DNA of 64,000 nt from Porphyridium purpureum (GCA_008690995.1 VRMN01000003.1:1178001-1242000); one strand, 5' to 3'; numbered from the stretch's first letter, positions 1 to 11,000 are shown. The notes: a model not told the origin generated them from the letters alone. Numbers and translations are program-made.

Positions 1-617
1 TTGATGAGGCGACGCGCCCGTACGAGCACACTCGTGTGTACTTGGTGCGACGTGAGGAGCTGCGCACAAGCATTCTGCTTGACCTGCAGACACTCTTTTC
101 GCGACAAGTGCTCAAGGTTCGGGACATTGCATATCATGTTTTTACTGAGAAGGCCTCGCGCATCCCTCTCTCCGGGCACGTCGAGAAGCGAGTGGGCGAG
201 GCTATTCAGGAGGCCGACCAGTTCTTCGTGGAGCGCGCGTCCGCGCTACGATGTGAGTATGCGCCGAAGGACGCATGGCGCTTTGAAAATGAACGGGCTG
301 AACTGCTTGGCGGTATCCGAGAGAATGCGACGGAGCGCCTACAGCTGTCGCGCCTGCAGGGCTCTTACATTCCCAAGATTCGAAAGCCGGTCTCGGTATC
401 GTTCCACTACTTGGACCCGACACCGTTCGGTTGGTATGACTCACGGTACAAGCCCGCGATACCTGTGGGACCGCAGCCAAGCGAGGATCCTGATCGATAT
501 CGCCGAGCAGGCATTGGCAGCATAAGGCCAACCTCATCTGAAGGCCACAAGTTCACGCGCAGGAGTTCAATCGACTATGCCGAGACGCTCCGTTTGTTCG
601 AGGCTGATGCGCGGTAG
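1..617 (+). CDS. Unassigned protein, 3' end of a gene cut by the window edge
   Basis: The reading frame beginning at base 3 is open from the window edge to the TAG at 615-617, so this is the C-terminal part (about 204 residues) of a longer protein. No ATG occurs near the edge, which fits a truncated gene. The visible part is charged and probably helical, then has the conserved-looking stretch SFHYLDPTPFGWYDSRY about 70 residues from the end, followed by a Pro/Arg/Ser-rich tail. I do not recognise the family. An overlapping frame (1-525) is Arg/Ser-rich and looks like a shadow. The next gene starts 140 bp downstream on the same strand. Confidence 0.6.
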   Translation, partial: DEATRPYEHTRVYLVRREELRTSILLDLQTLFSRQVLKVRDIAYHVFTEKASRIPLSGHVEKRVGEAIQEADQFFVERASALRCEYAPKDAWRFENERAELLGGIRENATERLQLSRLQGSYIPKIRKPVSVSFHYLDPTPFGWYDSRYKPAIPVGPQPSEDPDRYRRAGIGSIRPTSSEGHKFTRRSSIDYAETLRLFEADAR

Positions 618-757
618 CTGTCTTGATTCTCGGTGTACGAAGCTGTTAGTGGTGTCCAGACCCATCGTTTAGGACTCTCGCAACGTGGTAGTTTTCTCTC
701 AAAGTTTTAGAACACGAGCGCACACTAAAAACAATTTGAATAGAGGCGAGCTGAAGG

Positions 758-1585
758 ATGGCCCCGCAACGGACGAGATGGGGCGCGGCGGGCGCCGAGC
801 CGGCCGTCGACGCGGCTGGGCTGCGGATGGACGGGAGGCGGCCGTCCGAGATTCGTGTTATGCGTTGCGTGGTCGGTGAAGGCACATTTTCGCCGTTCGG
901 GATGGGCGACGACGCACACGGGCCGACCGGGTCAGCTTACGTGGAACAAGGGCGCACCGCCGTCCTCGCAACTGTGTACGGGCCACGCGAGCGTGCATCC
1001 TCCTCCTCGGCTCTTCCAGGATCGACAGGCGCGCTCGTGAACTGCGAATTCGCGATCACGGCATTGAATGTTGGCGGCGCAGCAAGCGCTGGTTCTTCAT
1101 ACACCAAGGCTGACCGCCGCTCGTCCGAAATGGCAGCGTCAATTAAGGCTGCCTTTGAGACTGTCATTGTTGGCGACGGGTTGCAGCGTTCGCAGATCGA
1201 TGTGTTTGTGCATGTGCTTCAAAGTGACGGTGGTCAACTGGCGGCTGCGATCAACGCAACCAGCCTGGCGCTGATGAACGCCGGAATCCCTCTGCTAGAC
1301 GTAGTCTGTGCGTGCACGGTCGGTGTTGTCGATGCTTACTACTTGGCAGATGTCACTGCTCTCGAAATGCGTTTTCATGGCGCTGTGCTAACGGTAGCCA
1401 GCACTCCATCAGAACACAAAATCGTACTACTCGAACTGGAATCCAAATTGCCAAACCAGGATACCCTTGATAACGCTCTATCAGTGGCACAAGCTGGTTG
1501 TCAAGAAGTGTATCACGCCATTGACGACGCCATGCATGCCTACTTTGCTGCAGTGCACCGCGCCCACGCGCCCATACGCGCGTGA
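758..1585 (+). CDS. RRP41: Exosome complex subunit RRP41 (RNase PH family)
   Basis: A 275-residue protein of the RNase PH fold that should form part of the six-subunit ring of the RNA exosome, which processes and degrades RNA 3'-5' in nucleus and cytoplasm. Visible family marks are LRMDGRRPSEIR near residue 22, the strand pattern VEQGRTAVLATVYGP, the conserved VNCEF segment, a DVFVHVLQSDGGQLAAAINA block, and the C-terminal LLELESKLP stretch. The DVFVHVLQSDGG block and the overall length point to RRP41/EXOSC4 rather than RRP46 or MTR3. The ATG at 758 is in frame and precedes the domain by about 20 residues. A possible AATAAA polyadenylation signal lies at 1598-1603. Eukaryotic RRP41 is normally not catalytic; I did not test the phosphate-site residues. 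Confidence 0.9.
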   Translation: MAPQRTRWGAAGAEPAVDAAGLRMDGRRPSEIRVMRCVVGEGTFSPFGMGDDAHGPTGSAYVEQGRTAVLATVYGPRERASSSSALPGSTGALVNCEFAITALNVGGAASAGSSYTKADRRSSEMAASIKAAFETVIVGDGLQRSQIDVFVHVLQSDGGQLAAAINATSLALMNAGIPLLDVVCACTVGVVDAYYLADVTALEMRFHGAVLTVASTPSEHKIVLLELESKLPNQDTLDNALSVAQAGCQEVYHAIDDAMHAYFAAVHRAHAPIRA

Positions 1586-2150
1586 AAACCCCCGCCGAAT
1601 AAAGCGTGGAAAAGCTAGCAGGTTTGCTGCATGTGATACTATCTCGCAGCAGACCAAGAGAAGGAAACCCAAAAGGCCTGCGTGCGTCGAATTCGGTACG
1701 TAGCCAATACTTTGGAGCACGTTCTTCATCCTAGTACTAAAAATCCTTCAAGATCTATCCTTTTTCAACGCTCCAAAGCCCGCACCCCAGCTGACCGTGC
1801 ACTGCACCTGCAACAGCCTCTCTCTCCTTTTCAGCGAACTTTACGGACGCGCTGACCCCAGCGGCCAGACTGCTGCTCGTGCTCCCCCGAACGCATCCGG
1901 TATGCCACCGGAGGCACGCATCCTGACAGCGGCGTCAGAGGTAATGACCGCGCGTCTCCAGCAAGGTGACAGTCCAGAGACAAGAGCGTGTTGCATGAAC
2001 TTCCTTCAACCTCAGCTCACGTCTTCCTGCTGATGCCATTCAGCACATGGATCAGGGCAACAGGTGTCAGTCAAATTACGCGCGGGTCAGAAACCCGTAA
2101 AAGAGCAGTCATCGAGTTTGACGGTGGCGGACTTGGAAAGTGTGGAGAGG
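1586..2150 (+). other. Spacer and 5' leader of the PAQR gene, with a 17-codon upstream ORF
   Basis: No protein gene is supported here. Bases 2047-2100 form an ATG-to-TAA upstream ORF of 17 codons, out of frame with the receptor gene and ending 50 bp before its ATG at 2151. An in-frame 78-codon open frame (1797-2033) ends with TGA just before the receptor frame; it could be leader sequence or a missed first exon, but I see no consistent splice pair. Confidence 0.4.
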
Positions 2151-3467
2151 ATGCCATCCTACACCGTGGCGACGGCGCACAGCGTCGGATTTTTGTCCGG
2201 CAGTGAGGCGCGTGATGATGGGCTTTCATCATTTGCGTCGATCGGAGAATGCTTCCAGCTCGCTGACCATGCCGGCGCGGTGGCAGATACCAGCGACCCG
2301 TCAGATGGACAAGCGGATAAAGCAGGGAGTGAGATTCGTGAAACTGGACGGATTGGTTCTTCTGGGCGATTTGATGGAACACAAGAAGCGCATGGCTCGC
2401 CCGGGGCGCTCGGAAAGATGAACGTGAGCCGGGCTTCTCCCGGACTAGAAAGGAGTGGCAGTGCGTTTGAACGTAACGCGTCCTTTCAAGAGAAGCGCCG
2501 TCTGCGCGTGCCGCCACGGACGGCCGAGTATTACAGCGTTGAGAATGGCCATTTCCTGAGCGTGAGCGATTACGGGCTGGAGGCGAAACCACAAGCACCG
2601 GATCAGTTGTACTCGATCCGCCAGGTTCCGCATTATTTGCGAATGCCTGATATCTGGGAGGGATACCGCGCATCTGGACTATCAACACGGCATTATTGGA
2701 AGTCAGTGTTTCGTATTCACAACGAAACGTTTAACTTTTGGTCGCATGCGATCCCAGCAATCTTGGCGCTTGTCATTGTGATGCCCTATACGATGCTGGT
2801 TATTATGAGGCCGCTGTCCATACAAGCACAAATATCTGTGTTCTTGTACATGCTTGCCGCTTTCTTTTGCTTCTGCTTTTCGGCAGTATACCATGCAGTC
2901 GGTTGCCAAAGCCAGGAGATGCATAGGCATTGGCTGATGGTCGACCAAGTCGGAACGCTTGCGTACATGACGGGTTCCTTCTTGCCCGGAATGGTAATTG
3001 TGTCGCTTCGTTTCGTGCGCATGGGTCAGTTCTGCTTATTCTTGACTTTTTGTAATTTTGTTCTCGGTACACGTTTTCTGGTGAAGAGCAGCAAGTCCGA
3101 GCGGCAGTGCATCAAAACGCGCGACCGGCTCTTCGTCTTCACGGCTTCGTGGAGCTTGATTCCGTACATGATTTTCGCGTACGCAGAGCGCGCCGAGCTG
3201 CTCGGGAAAGTGTTTCTGGTGGGTGTGCTTGTTACTTACGCAACACAAGCGCTTGCCTTTGCCTTTTACAAGCTTCGCATTCCAGAGCGGTTTGGTCCAG
3301 GGGAGTTCGATTGCTGGGGCAATTCCCACCATTACTGGCACCTTTTGTCCTGTTGCGGCGGGCTTCTTTGGCTGGTGTGCGTCGTATTTTTCTTTCTGCA
3401 AGCCTTTGCCAGTAATTACCATGTACGGACCATTGACGAGCTTGGGTTTTTGCACAAGCCGTTCTGA
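2151..3467 (+). CDS. PAQR family (adiponectin receptor/haemolysin III-like) seven-helix membrane protein
   Basis: A 438-residue integral membrane protein. Residues 1-160 are a polar, probably disordered N-terminus. The rest carries the PAQR signature: HNETFNFWSH before helix 1, then SAVYHAVGC and HRHWLMVDQVGT after helix 2, and NSHHYWHLLSCC before the last helix. The His residues of these motifs bind zinc in adiponectin receptors, which act as ceramidase-like hydrolases; whether this one is an enzyme or a receptor is inference. The first in-frame ATG is 2151. The open frame extends upstream to 2034 but only through a GTG. Another receptor subtype of the same superfamily (progestin or HlyIII type) cannot be excluded. 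Confidence 0.88.
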   Translation: MPSYTVATAHSVGFLSGSEARDDGLSSFASIGECFQLADHAGAVADTSDPSDGQADKAGSEIRETGRIGSSGRFDGTQEAHGSPGALGKMNVSRASPGLERSGSAFERNASFQEKRRLRVPPRTAEYYSVENGHFLSVSDYGLEAKPQAPDQLYSIRQVPHYLRMPDIWEGYRASGLSTRHYWKSVFRIHNETFNFWSHAIPAILALVIVMPYTMLVIMRPLSIQAQISVFLYMLAAFFCFCFSAVYHAVGCQSQEMHRHWLMVDQVGTLAYMTGSFLPGMVIVSLRFVRMGQFCLFLTFCNFVLGTRFLVKSSKSERQCIKTRDRLFVFTASWSLIPYMIFAYAERAELLGKVFLVGVLVTYATQALAFAFYKLRIPERFGPGEFDCWGNSHHYWHLLSCCGGLLWLVCVVFFFLQAFASNYHVRTIDELGFLHKPF

Positions 3468-3565
3468 GAACATTGGCTGAATTTATTTTGCTTCACGCTG
3501 GTCTTCCAGGACCGGAGACTAGGCGCCATGCAAGTTGGTATCTTGATTAGTGGAGGAAAGGATTC

Positions 3566-4342
3566 TCATAAAGGGTTCGAGATGACAATTGTTTCTAGCG
3601 GATGCTCAGGCAGGGAGTCGGACGCCCGCGGAGTAGATACATGACTTCGGCTCTTTGATCGTGTGCGAATGCGCTCCTGCAGCCGGGTACGGCCAGCGCG
3701 CGGGCCTTCATCTTCCAATGTCGTATAGTCCACGTGCAGAGCATGCATACCGAGCGAAGAATTCTGGCCCAAGCCGCGCGGCGCTCGTCCAGTGGGCGAG
3801 AGACCAGCGACAGCCCGCTCGCGGCGCTCCGCGCGCTCCCTCCTTCTTCGATCATCATCATCATCTTGATCGAAACGCGGCGAAAGAATTGCCGACGCCT
3901 CGTACCTGGTCTTAGGCGAGAAGACACTCATGGCAGGATCAATTGTAGATCTCGACCGTGATTGCCGCTCGCCAGCACTTTTTTCATTGCTCGACGAAGC
4001 TCGCGACAATCCGGGGCTGTAAGTTGAGACGTCGAACTGAAGCACCTGGACACGAGCGCGCCGCCCGCTGGCGTCGTACTGCGTGCGCCTGCCTCCACTC
4101 TGTATTTCCTCCTGCCCAGTCAACGCTGTGCGCGGCGAAAGCAACCTCGACATCGACTCTGTTCCCGCGGCGTCCGCTCCAAGCGCATGCAAACGTTCCG
4201 AAGGCGTCACCACAGACGACCCGTTCCGGGCCTCATTCCTCGTGACCTCAGCGCCCCATGAAATGGCGGCCACATCTGCGGCGCTCACAAAGAGCGCTCC
4301 ACTTGACCCGCCACCATTGTAGTACAAATCAGTGAACTCCAT
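3566..4342 (-). CDS. Hypothetical Ser/Arg-rich protein
   Basis: A 258-residue frame from an ATG at 4342 to a stop at 3566. The first 35 residues (start MEFTDLYYNGGGSSG) look ordered and hydrophobic; the rest is rich in Ser, Arg, Asp and Ala with many basic Ser sites (for example RQSRSRSTID and RTRSKSRSH) and a DDDDDRRRR stretch. It is convergent with the PAQR gene, with 98 bp between the stops. I do not recognise the family. Length, ATG start and lack of a better competing frame support it as a real gene, but low complexity keeps this moderate. Confidence 0.5.
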   Translation of the reverse strand: MEFTDLYYNGGGSSGALFVSAADVAAISWGAEVTRNEARNGSSVVTPSERLHALGADAAGTESMSRLLSPRTALTGQEEIQSGGRRTQYDASGRRARVQVLQFDVSTYSPGLSRASSSNEKSAGERQSRSRSTIDPAMSVFSPKTRYEASAILSPRFDQDDDDDRRRRERAERRERAVAGLSPTGRAPRGLGQNSSLGMHALHVDYTTLEDEGPRAGRTRLQERIRTRSKSRSHVSTPRASDSLPEHPLETIVISNPL

Positions 4343-5162
4343 CCGTACAACCCGGCCAGCCCGTGCCGGCGCGGCGCCCCGCAGTCTCTTCCACCCTGTG
4401 CGCGTCCTTCATATACACACGCGAAAGACTGGTGCTGCCCAGTACACATGCGAAGGGCTTTCTTTCTGTGAGAGCGTACTGTGCAGCCCGAATTCAGTTC
4501 GTTTCTTAAGCTCACCTACTCCACCGGCTTTCTTGCACCCCACTCGACACACAGACACACACGCGCGTGTCACATGTTTGTCCTACACAGATGGAAACCT
4601 TCTCCCTTCTCGTCCGAAAAGCCGCACGGCACTTGCACGTCACCCGGTTGCCGACTTCGTTTTGTGAAATGAGCCGGAAATTTGATTCGAGAGCTGAGCG
4701 GACAGTCTGTACTGGCCAAAGTGCGCGAGATGGAACGTGCGGATGACTCACTACCCAGTCAGCACAAAGCACATAGTTACAGCGTCGGGCACGGAGAGGA
4801 GGAGCAGCAGTAGCAGCAGTGACACGTGGACGCCGGATGCGATGAAAAACATGCGCGAGTCACGGACAGGCGGCGGCCATGCGGGTTTGCAAACACAGAA
4901 AGCTTCCCCGTTACCTCCCTCGTGAAACGGTTTAACGGTTTAACGGTTGGGCGCGTGGTGGATTGTCACTCGGTATGTTGGAGACCGGCTGCGGAACATT
5001 GCTTTGCACTTTCTCTTTCTGACAAAGGCCACAACGCTGAGCGAGGCTGGCGCGGCGCCTTGTCAGAAGGATGCTGCGCCTTGACACGTGACACACGGTC
5101 GTGCCGAGCACGGACACGGGTTGCAGAGTGAATAAGAATATGCCGTCTTTTCTTCTGATCAA
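4343..5162. other. 820-bp intergenic region with short repeats
   Basis: Lies upstream of the Ser/Arg-rich gene and downstream of the zinc-finger gene. It contains a CAG-type run at about 4800-4822 and a tandem GGTTTAAC unit (about 2.6 copies, 4927-4949). Short open frames on both strands show no recognisable domain. I see no gene. Confidence 0.5.
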
Positions 5163-6671
5163 TTAGTTCGTAGGCGCGACGAGTTCGGACTCTGTGCCAT
5201 AGAGAGAGACAGATCCGTCCCCGTCGCCTTCTTGAGCGCTGCGGTTCGTGGAATCAGCCACACAGCGCCCCTGCATCCGTCTCTCGTGCTTTACGAGATT
5301 GGAGCGTACTGCAAATTTGCGGCCACACGTCTCGCAGTTGTAATCCATGCGCCCTTCGTGCACCGTGCGAATATGTGTGACCAAATGCGAGCTTTGCGAA
5401 AACATCTTGTCGCAATGGGAGCACTTGTGTGATTTCTCGCGAAAATGCACAGTGCGAATATGCCGCCGCAGCTCATTCACGCGGCTCAGTACCTTTCCAC
5501 ATTCAGGGCAAATGGCAGATGTTTGTGAGTCTGCGCCGCCAGTCTGAGTGGGGCCTGCATTTTGAGCAGAAGGCGGATGCCGTCCAACCAAGCTGCTGCT
5601 CGATTTGGAGTTGTCATCCGCTTCGCTGCGTGGCTCGTCATCCACACCTAATAATTTGTACAAGCCCAGCGGCACGCTGCGACGCGGCGCAGACACGTTG
5701 CTCACACGGCCAAAAAACAACGCATTGAGCTTGGGGAGTTCCACATAGTCTCGACCGAGAATCGCGACCATGGACGTGGGCGCAACGTGCGTGTACAAAT
5801 CGTCTCCCTGCCCGTTTCGGATCGCCGCTGTAAAAAGCGGGTTGTTTTCACGTACGTGCTCACGCGCCTCCACGAAAAACGTTGCCCACTTGTTCCAATC
5901 GATCGGCTCGTCCAGCTGCTCCGCAGTGAACAAGTCCTTTTTCGGCTGTGGTGTTGACTGTGTTGCCTGCAAACTAAGTGCAGATACGCCAGCATTTGGA
6001 TTGACGCGCGCTAAAGAGTTAGAGCCACTACCGTTCAACGTGGCCTCTCCGAAGCCAGACACTCGCTGCGCAAACACGGCTGTCTCCATGACGGCGACGT
6101 GGTCAAATACTATCCGTGAGCCCTCGAGGCGCAAGTTGTGGAAAATTTCCACGCTTTCTTTGCCCGAGTCGAGCACGTCCACGAGCGCGACCACAGGCAC
6201 GCCCGCTGAATCCTGGCCGACACATACATGACCGTAGCCGTTTCGCATACGGTATCCGACAAAGCGGTACGCCGGCCACGCGGTGACACCTGGCCTGAAT
6301 GGAATGATGCAGGCGTTGGTGAACAAGGTACCCAGCACGTACCGACCCATGGTGCCCTGCGGGACGTACGCCGAACACAGGTTTTCTTGCAAAGAGGTGT
6401 AGTCTGCGTCCGACACGACGGCGCGCGCCATTTCCTGCGGCGTGGGTACATAACTGAGTCGCGACTGCGACGCGCGGTACCCCCCGGTGTCGCCGTCGCA
6501 GTCACCAAAATCGAGCGCCGACGCGGCCGCGCGGTGCGCGACTCCGCGCGAGCCGAACATCTGCGCGGCGATTTTCTCGCCCGACTCATCGCCAAACAGC
6601 CACTCGTAGCAGACGTCGCTCTGCGCAATCTTGAGCAGCCGCTCGGCCGACTCGAACGAGGACGGCTTCAT
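5163..6671 (-). CDS. C2H2 zinc-finger protein with a novel-looking N-terminal region
   Basis: A 502-residue protein. The C-terminal third has three zinc fingers in tandem: CPECGKVLSRVNELRRHIRTVH, then a second C2H2 finger starting CSHCDKMF, then CETCGRKFAVRSNLVKH whose last ligand is a distant Cys (C2HC) rather than His. TVH linkers join the first two. The first 330 residues form an ordered-looking domain rich in aromatic and glycine residues, with a GYRMRNGYGHVCVGQDSAGV segment, that I cannot assign. A DNA- or RNA-binding nuclear role follows from the fingers (inference). It is divergent from the kinase gene across a spacer holding a CA microsatellite. Confidence 0.8.
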   Translation of the reverse strand: MKPSSFESAERLLKIAQSDVCYEWLFGDESGEKIAAQMFGSRGVAHRAAASALDFGDCDGDTGGYRASQSRLSYVPTPQEMARAVVSDADYTSLQENLCSAYVPQGTMGRYVLGTLFTNACIIPFRPGVTAWPAYRFVGYRMRNGYGHVCVGQDSAGVPVVALVDVLDSGKESVEIFHNLRLEGSRIVFDHVAVMETAVFAQRVSGFGEATLNGSGSNSLARVNPNAGVSALSLQATQSTPQPKKDLFTAEQLDEPIDWNKWATFFVEAREHVRENNPLFTAAIRNGQGDDLYTHVAPTSMVAILGRDYVELPKLNALFFGRVSNVSAPRRSVPLGLYKLLGVDDEPRSEADDNSKSSSSLVGRHPPSAQNAGPTQTGGADSQTSAICPECGKVLSRVNELRRHIRTVHFREKSHKCSHCDKMFSQSSHLVTHIRTVHEGRMDYNCETCGRKFAVRSNLVKHERRMQGRCVADSTNRSAQEGDGDGSVSLYGTESELVAPTN

Positions 6672-6758
6672 GACCGTTCCCCCGACTTCATCAGCCCGGT
6701 CTCCTCGCCGGTCTCCTCGCGCCTCCTCGCACCTCCTCGCGCCTTTCTGGTGTCACAC

Positions 6759-6824
6759 ACCAACGAACACAAACACACAAGCACGCAAACACAGACACAC
6801 AAACACACAAACACAAACACGCAA

Positions 6825-6865
<41 letters not shown>
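6759..6865. repeat. (CA)n microsatellite
   Basis: Imperfect CA/CAAA repeats pass into an uninterrupted CA run of about 40 bp at 6826-6865. Alternating purine-pyrimidine DNA of this length can form Z-DNA and is length-variable in replication. It sits about 100-190 bp upstream of the zinc-finger gene start. Confidence 0.95.
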
Positions 6866-6867
<2 letters not shown>

Positions 6868-7936
6868 CACTCCTCCTGTGCGAAGAGGTTGCTGCTGGTT
6901 CGGCTTTTACATGTGGTAGGGGTTTTCACGCAGCCCGCCGCAAACCATCAAAAATTCGAGCGCCCCCACCCCGCCCGCTTGAATTCCACCAACTCCACAC
7001 GCACCGCGCTGACCTGTCGGGGCGGGCGGCGCGGGGGCGGGGGTGTACTGTCCGTCACGTGAGGCGCGCAGCACAGAAATGGCATTGCATGGTCATCTCC
7101 GGGCGTGAGGCGCGCGCGGCTGGTGCGGCGGTGCGCGGCGCGACGTCCAGGGCAGAACGGATCCGTGCCGCGCGTTCATGGCCGCCAGGAAGCATCCACG
7201 CGTGCACGCGCCGCCAAGGCCGCAGAACGTGCTCGCCGCCGCAGTCATGGTGCTCAGCGCATCTGAGCTGCCGCGATCTCTTGGCGGGCACCACGGTCTG
7301 CGGATGCCGCACAAGGCGCCTCCGTCTCGGAGGACAACACGTAGAACGTCACGTAAACGGGGGCTGTGTATTGTGATGCGCTTCAGAGTCGTTTTGCCAA
7401 GCAGCAAGGAATCATCAGGGGAAATCCGCGCCGAGGCTGGCGCGTGCAAGATGCGTCGCGTTTCCGGTGGGGAGCGGTGCGTGCTTGCACCTGGGCGTGT
7501 CTGTCTGCGATGACCAGGTCTTCGCAAAGAAGCCTGACGCGTAGATGGCGACGGACAGGCGCCATCTCTCAGGGCGACACGCGCGCATTCCCGCTCATCG
7601 CCGAGCACGGTGCCGTGCAGCAACGGCGACTCTGGCGCAGCCGCCTTCACCAGGCTGCGGGCGCACACGTCATGCCGCGTCTCAGACGTGCAGAGATATC
7701 ACATCCCCTGTCGTCCAGGGCGTTTTGCCAGCCAGCTCGGCCGCCTGCTCTCCCAGCAAAATCACGCCTGGCGATCTCGTCCGCTTCCACTAAGCTGCGT
7801 CGCGTCGTGCGAACCCTCCCTCCCTGTCAGATGCACTTTATTTTTCCTTCCTGCGGCTGCCGCCTCACGAGTTTGTGGGCCTGCCACGTAGTCCAGAGTT
7901 GAATTAGTTACGTGTTACGAGGTGGCGATGCGCGGG

Positions 7937-7980
7937 AGAGACAAAGAGAGCGAGAGAGAGAGAGAGAGAAGGAGAAGAGG
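7937..7980. repeat. (GA)n purine tract in the kinase leader
   Basis: A GA dinucleotide run followed by a GA-rich purine stretch, 100 bp upstream of the kinase ATG at 8068. If translated it would give Arg-Glu repeats, but only from a GTG at 7912, so I treat it as 5' leader. Confidence 0.85.
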
Positions 7981-8067
7981 AGGGGAAGGAGATTGGAGGA
8001 GGGTGGGTGTGGATTGGAAGAGGTTTCGGCGTGGGAGGGCTTCCGCGAGGGGCGGGAGCACGGCAAG

Positions 8068-11000
8068 ATGGATGGCGGGGGCGGGTACTTGTTGAGTAGT
8101 TCCGACAGTGATGACTTTGCGACCGGCGGCGGCGGCTTACAGAAGCGCGGCAGTGCGAATGGACGGCTAGCTAACGACCTCGATGCCGGCGCCGCCGCGC
8201 AGCAAGAATGGAGCAGCGAAGAGGATGACGAGGAATTTGCGCGCGCGGGAAACTCGAGTGAGCAGTTGCACAGACGAGCCTCCGCACCACATCGAGGTTT
8301 TCGGCCCTCTGCTACGACGCGGCGAACGCGGGAGACCGTGAAACGCTCGGGCACCGCCACGGATGCACGTCTCCCGTCTGGCGCAAAGCTTTCGCCGCAC
8401 GATGAGAGTGCTGCGCAGCATGCAAATAAGTATGGTAGCTTGCAGTCCCATGCCCTAAATATGCAGCGGCGTCAGCGTCAACCGCTTGCACATGCGGACG
8501 TGCGCCAACCGCTTCACGCGCAGTCACGTATGCAGCAAAGCCATGCGCTCGAACACGACGGCTCGTCTCACGGTGGGACGCACTCCGCTGTCGCCTTTCG
8601 CGGCTCACGATCTGGCATGTTCCCGAATCATCGCGGGGGGCATCCGCATGAGCAAGTTCAGTCCCTGTCCAGTGAGGTTCACACCCGCAGACCCAGCGCG
8701 TATTTGCCTTCGTTCCGTCCGGCGCCGCTTCAGCTTCAGCAGCAGCAGCAGCAGCCTCATCTTCAGCAGTCGCCATTGGTCTTACAGGAAGGCTTGCGCG
8801 ATGATATCACTCCAGATACACCGGATGCCTTCGAAGCCGATTTCTCACCGGATTTCTCCGTCGAGACGCCCGCAGCGGCTGAAGTAGATTCTGAACTGGC
8901 CCGAGTTGTGAAGGACTTGGATACGTTGCTCGCACAGATCGAAACCTATCGTTCGCTTGCAAGAGATAGCCAGGAGAGCGCGTACTACGAGGTCGCGTAT
9001 GAACGAGTGGTCGACATTGTGGACTGTTGCGCGTCACAGGAGTTCTCGGCGCTTCCTTCGATAGAATGGGATTTGAATACCGCATCGTCGCAGTCAGATA
9101 CGTGCGCGTGGCGTGCATCACGCGGCATCTCACCATTTGTGTCCGTCAAGGCGCTCCTGTTGGAGCTGATTCGCACAGTGAGTAAGCAGACCGCACAAGC
9201 GCCAGGCATCTTGGAATCTATTCGCGCCCAGAATTTGCGAAATCACCGTCAGGTAGTCGCGGAAGGAGGTCACGATGGGCAAATGCATGCCGAGGTTTAC
9301 TTGAGCAGCAGTGATTCTGAAATCTTGCGCCGTCCTTACACCGACAATAGCGTTTCGAACGCTCGCGATGGTGAGTGGAATGATGGGCGCCCGGACGTGA
9401 TCCGCGAAGATCAGCAAAAAGCTCGGGGCGGATCCGCGAGTCGCGGTCAGGCACCCGAACATGTTGCGAAGATCGCAGGACGCGTAGCAGAGCCTCACGA
9501 TATGGCTGTGGAATCGCCGACACTGATGAGCTCGGACAACTCTTCTGACTTTGAGTACCCCGGCCTAAGCCAGCGCCACGAGGTGAGCCGCCCGGCAGTC
9601 CCTGACTCGACCGTGCCTTCCGCGCTCGATAGTTTGACCTCAGGCGTTCAAAGTGCTAGTTCCGTGCTTCTTTTGGATGGCTCGGATGACAATGGCTCCG
9701 CGCAGGCCACACATACAGGCTTGGCTCCACCTTCCCCTAGGCGCTTGTCATCAGATTCTTCCGCAGCGCCAACTCCGCGAGTTAGCACTACACCCGGAGT
9801 CAGCGAGGGTGCTATCGAGGCCGCGTTTCAAAATCATCATCATCACTCAAGAAGGAGCCACGCCTCGTTGAAGAAGAAGAGCTCCAATTCGTCTTCAAAG
9901 ATTGCGTCTGGGCCAGGTGAACACATTGCGGACGTTGCGCGTATACCTGGTTCCGTACGATTTCCTGACGCTGCAAATGCCGCACGCGAAGTTCTTCGGA
10001 GGCGGAGGAGAAAGGCCAAACGCCCGCACACTCGTCGTCCGGTCGAATATGAGACGTCGCCTTTAGCGTCACCCCCGACATCGCCGTACGCGAACAGCAC
10101 CAATGCTTTCCAGGGTCTCGCTGGTGCTAGATACGGGCCACCTCGTGACCCGTGGAACTCTGGAGGTCTTGTGCCGCACACTTCAACTCAGAGTCATGAC
10201 CCGATGTCGCAGTTTGCCCGCACTGCAGACGAGCTGTCGCCTTCACTCTCTTCACCAGGTGTCGTGATCTCAGGGGAAGACGACGGGTCGCCGCTAGCGA
10301 TGGCACGCCGTTCGTCACCACTGGACATAAGAAGGCCAACACCTTCTGCGAACTCTGAAGGTTGGATGGGAGAAGTAAGTCCAGAAATCATTACACCTTC
10401 GCAGCATCGCGCACCATTTTCGCCGCTGGGTAATGTCCTGGCGACAGACAGGACGCTTCAAGGTTTGCCAGACAGCAGTAGTGGCTATCAAAGTCATACA
10501 AGTACCGCGAGTGAGAATGGCTCTTTCACTCGCCTGTCAGTGTTGGGCGACCTGGACGACGATACCAACGAAGTCCTGAGTAAGATCATCAACGAGAGTA
10601 TTCTTGGCTTAAGCCTGGGCGCGCGAGACCAACCTGCGAAAACGGCAGAAGAGGAAATGGCTGAGCGAATCCAGCATGGCAATGCAGAAGACGACCTTGG
10701 CGATGGCACATGTGCAGCGGTGGCCTCAGCGGCGACAGCGGCGACGGCGGCGACGGCGGGTACCGCATTGTCTGAACCCAGTGTCTCGGCACCAGCAGCG
10801 CAAACTACGATTGACTGGTTCGCAAATGAACCAACAATGATGCAACGGACTACACAGACGTGCCGTGTTGATGTACGTCCGCCTACAGAGAGTGAGCAGC
10901 GGGAAAGTACCTCAGCTGAGCGTTGGATTCAGTGCCGTGTTTGCGAGCTGCACTACGTGGCGGATTTCTTTGTCGTGCATGCATATTGGTGTGGGAAAGT

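Larger units (their letters stand above)
6672..8067. other. 1.4-kb divergent promoter region between the zinc-finger and kinase genes
   Basis: Contains the CA microsatellite (about 6759-6865), a GC-rich block and the GA repeat (about 7946-7970) just before the kinase ATG at 8068. Open frames here are Arg/Ala/Pro-rich shadows with no domain. It should hold the promoters of both flanking genes and a long kinase 5' leader. Confidence 0.5.

Noticed and set aside
6228-7376. 382-codon plus-strand frame
   Set aside because: Antisense to the zinc-finger gene and then runs through the CA microsatellite as Thr-His repeats; no domain.
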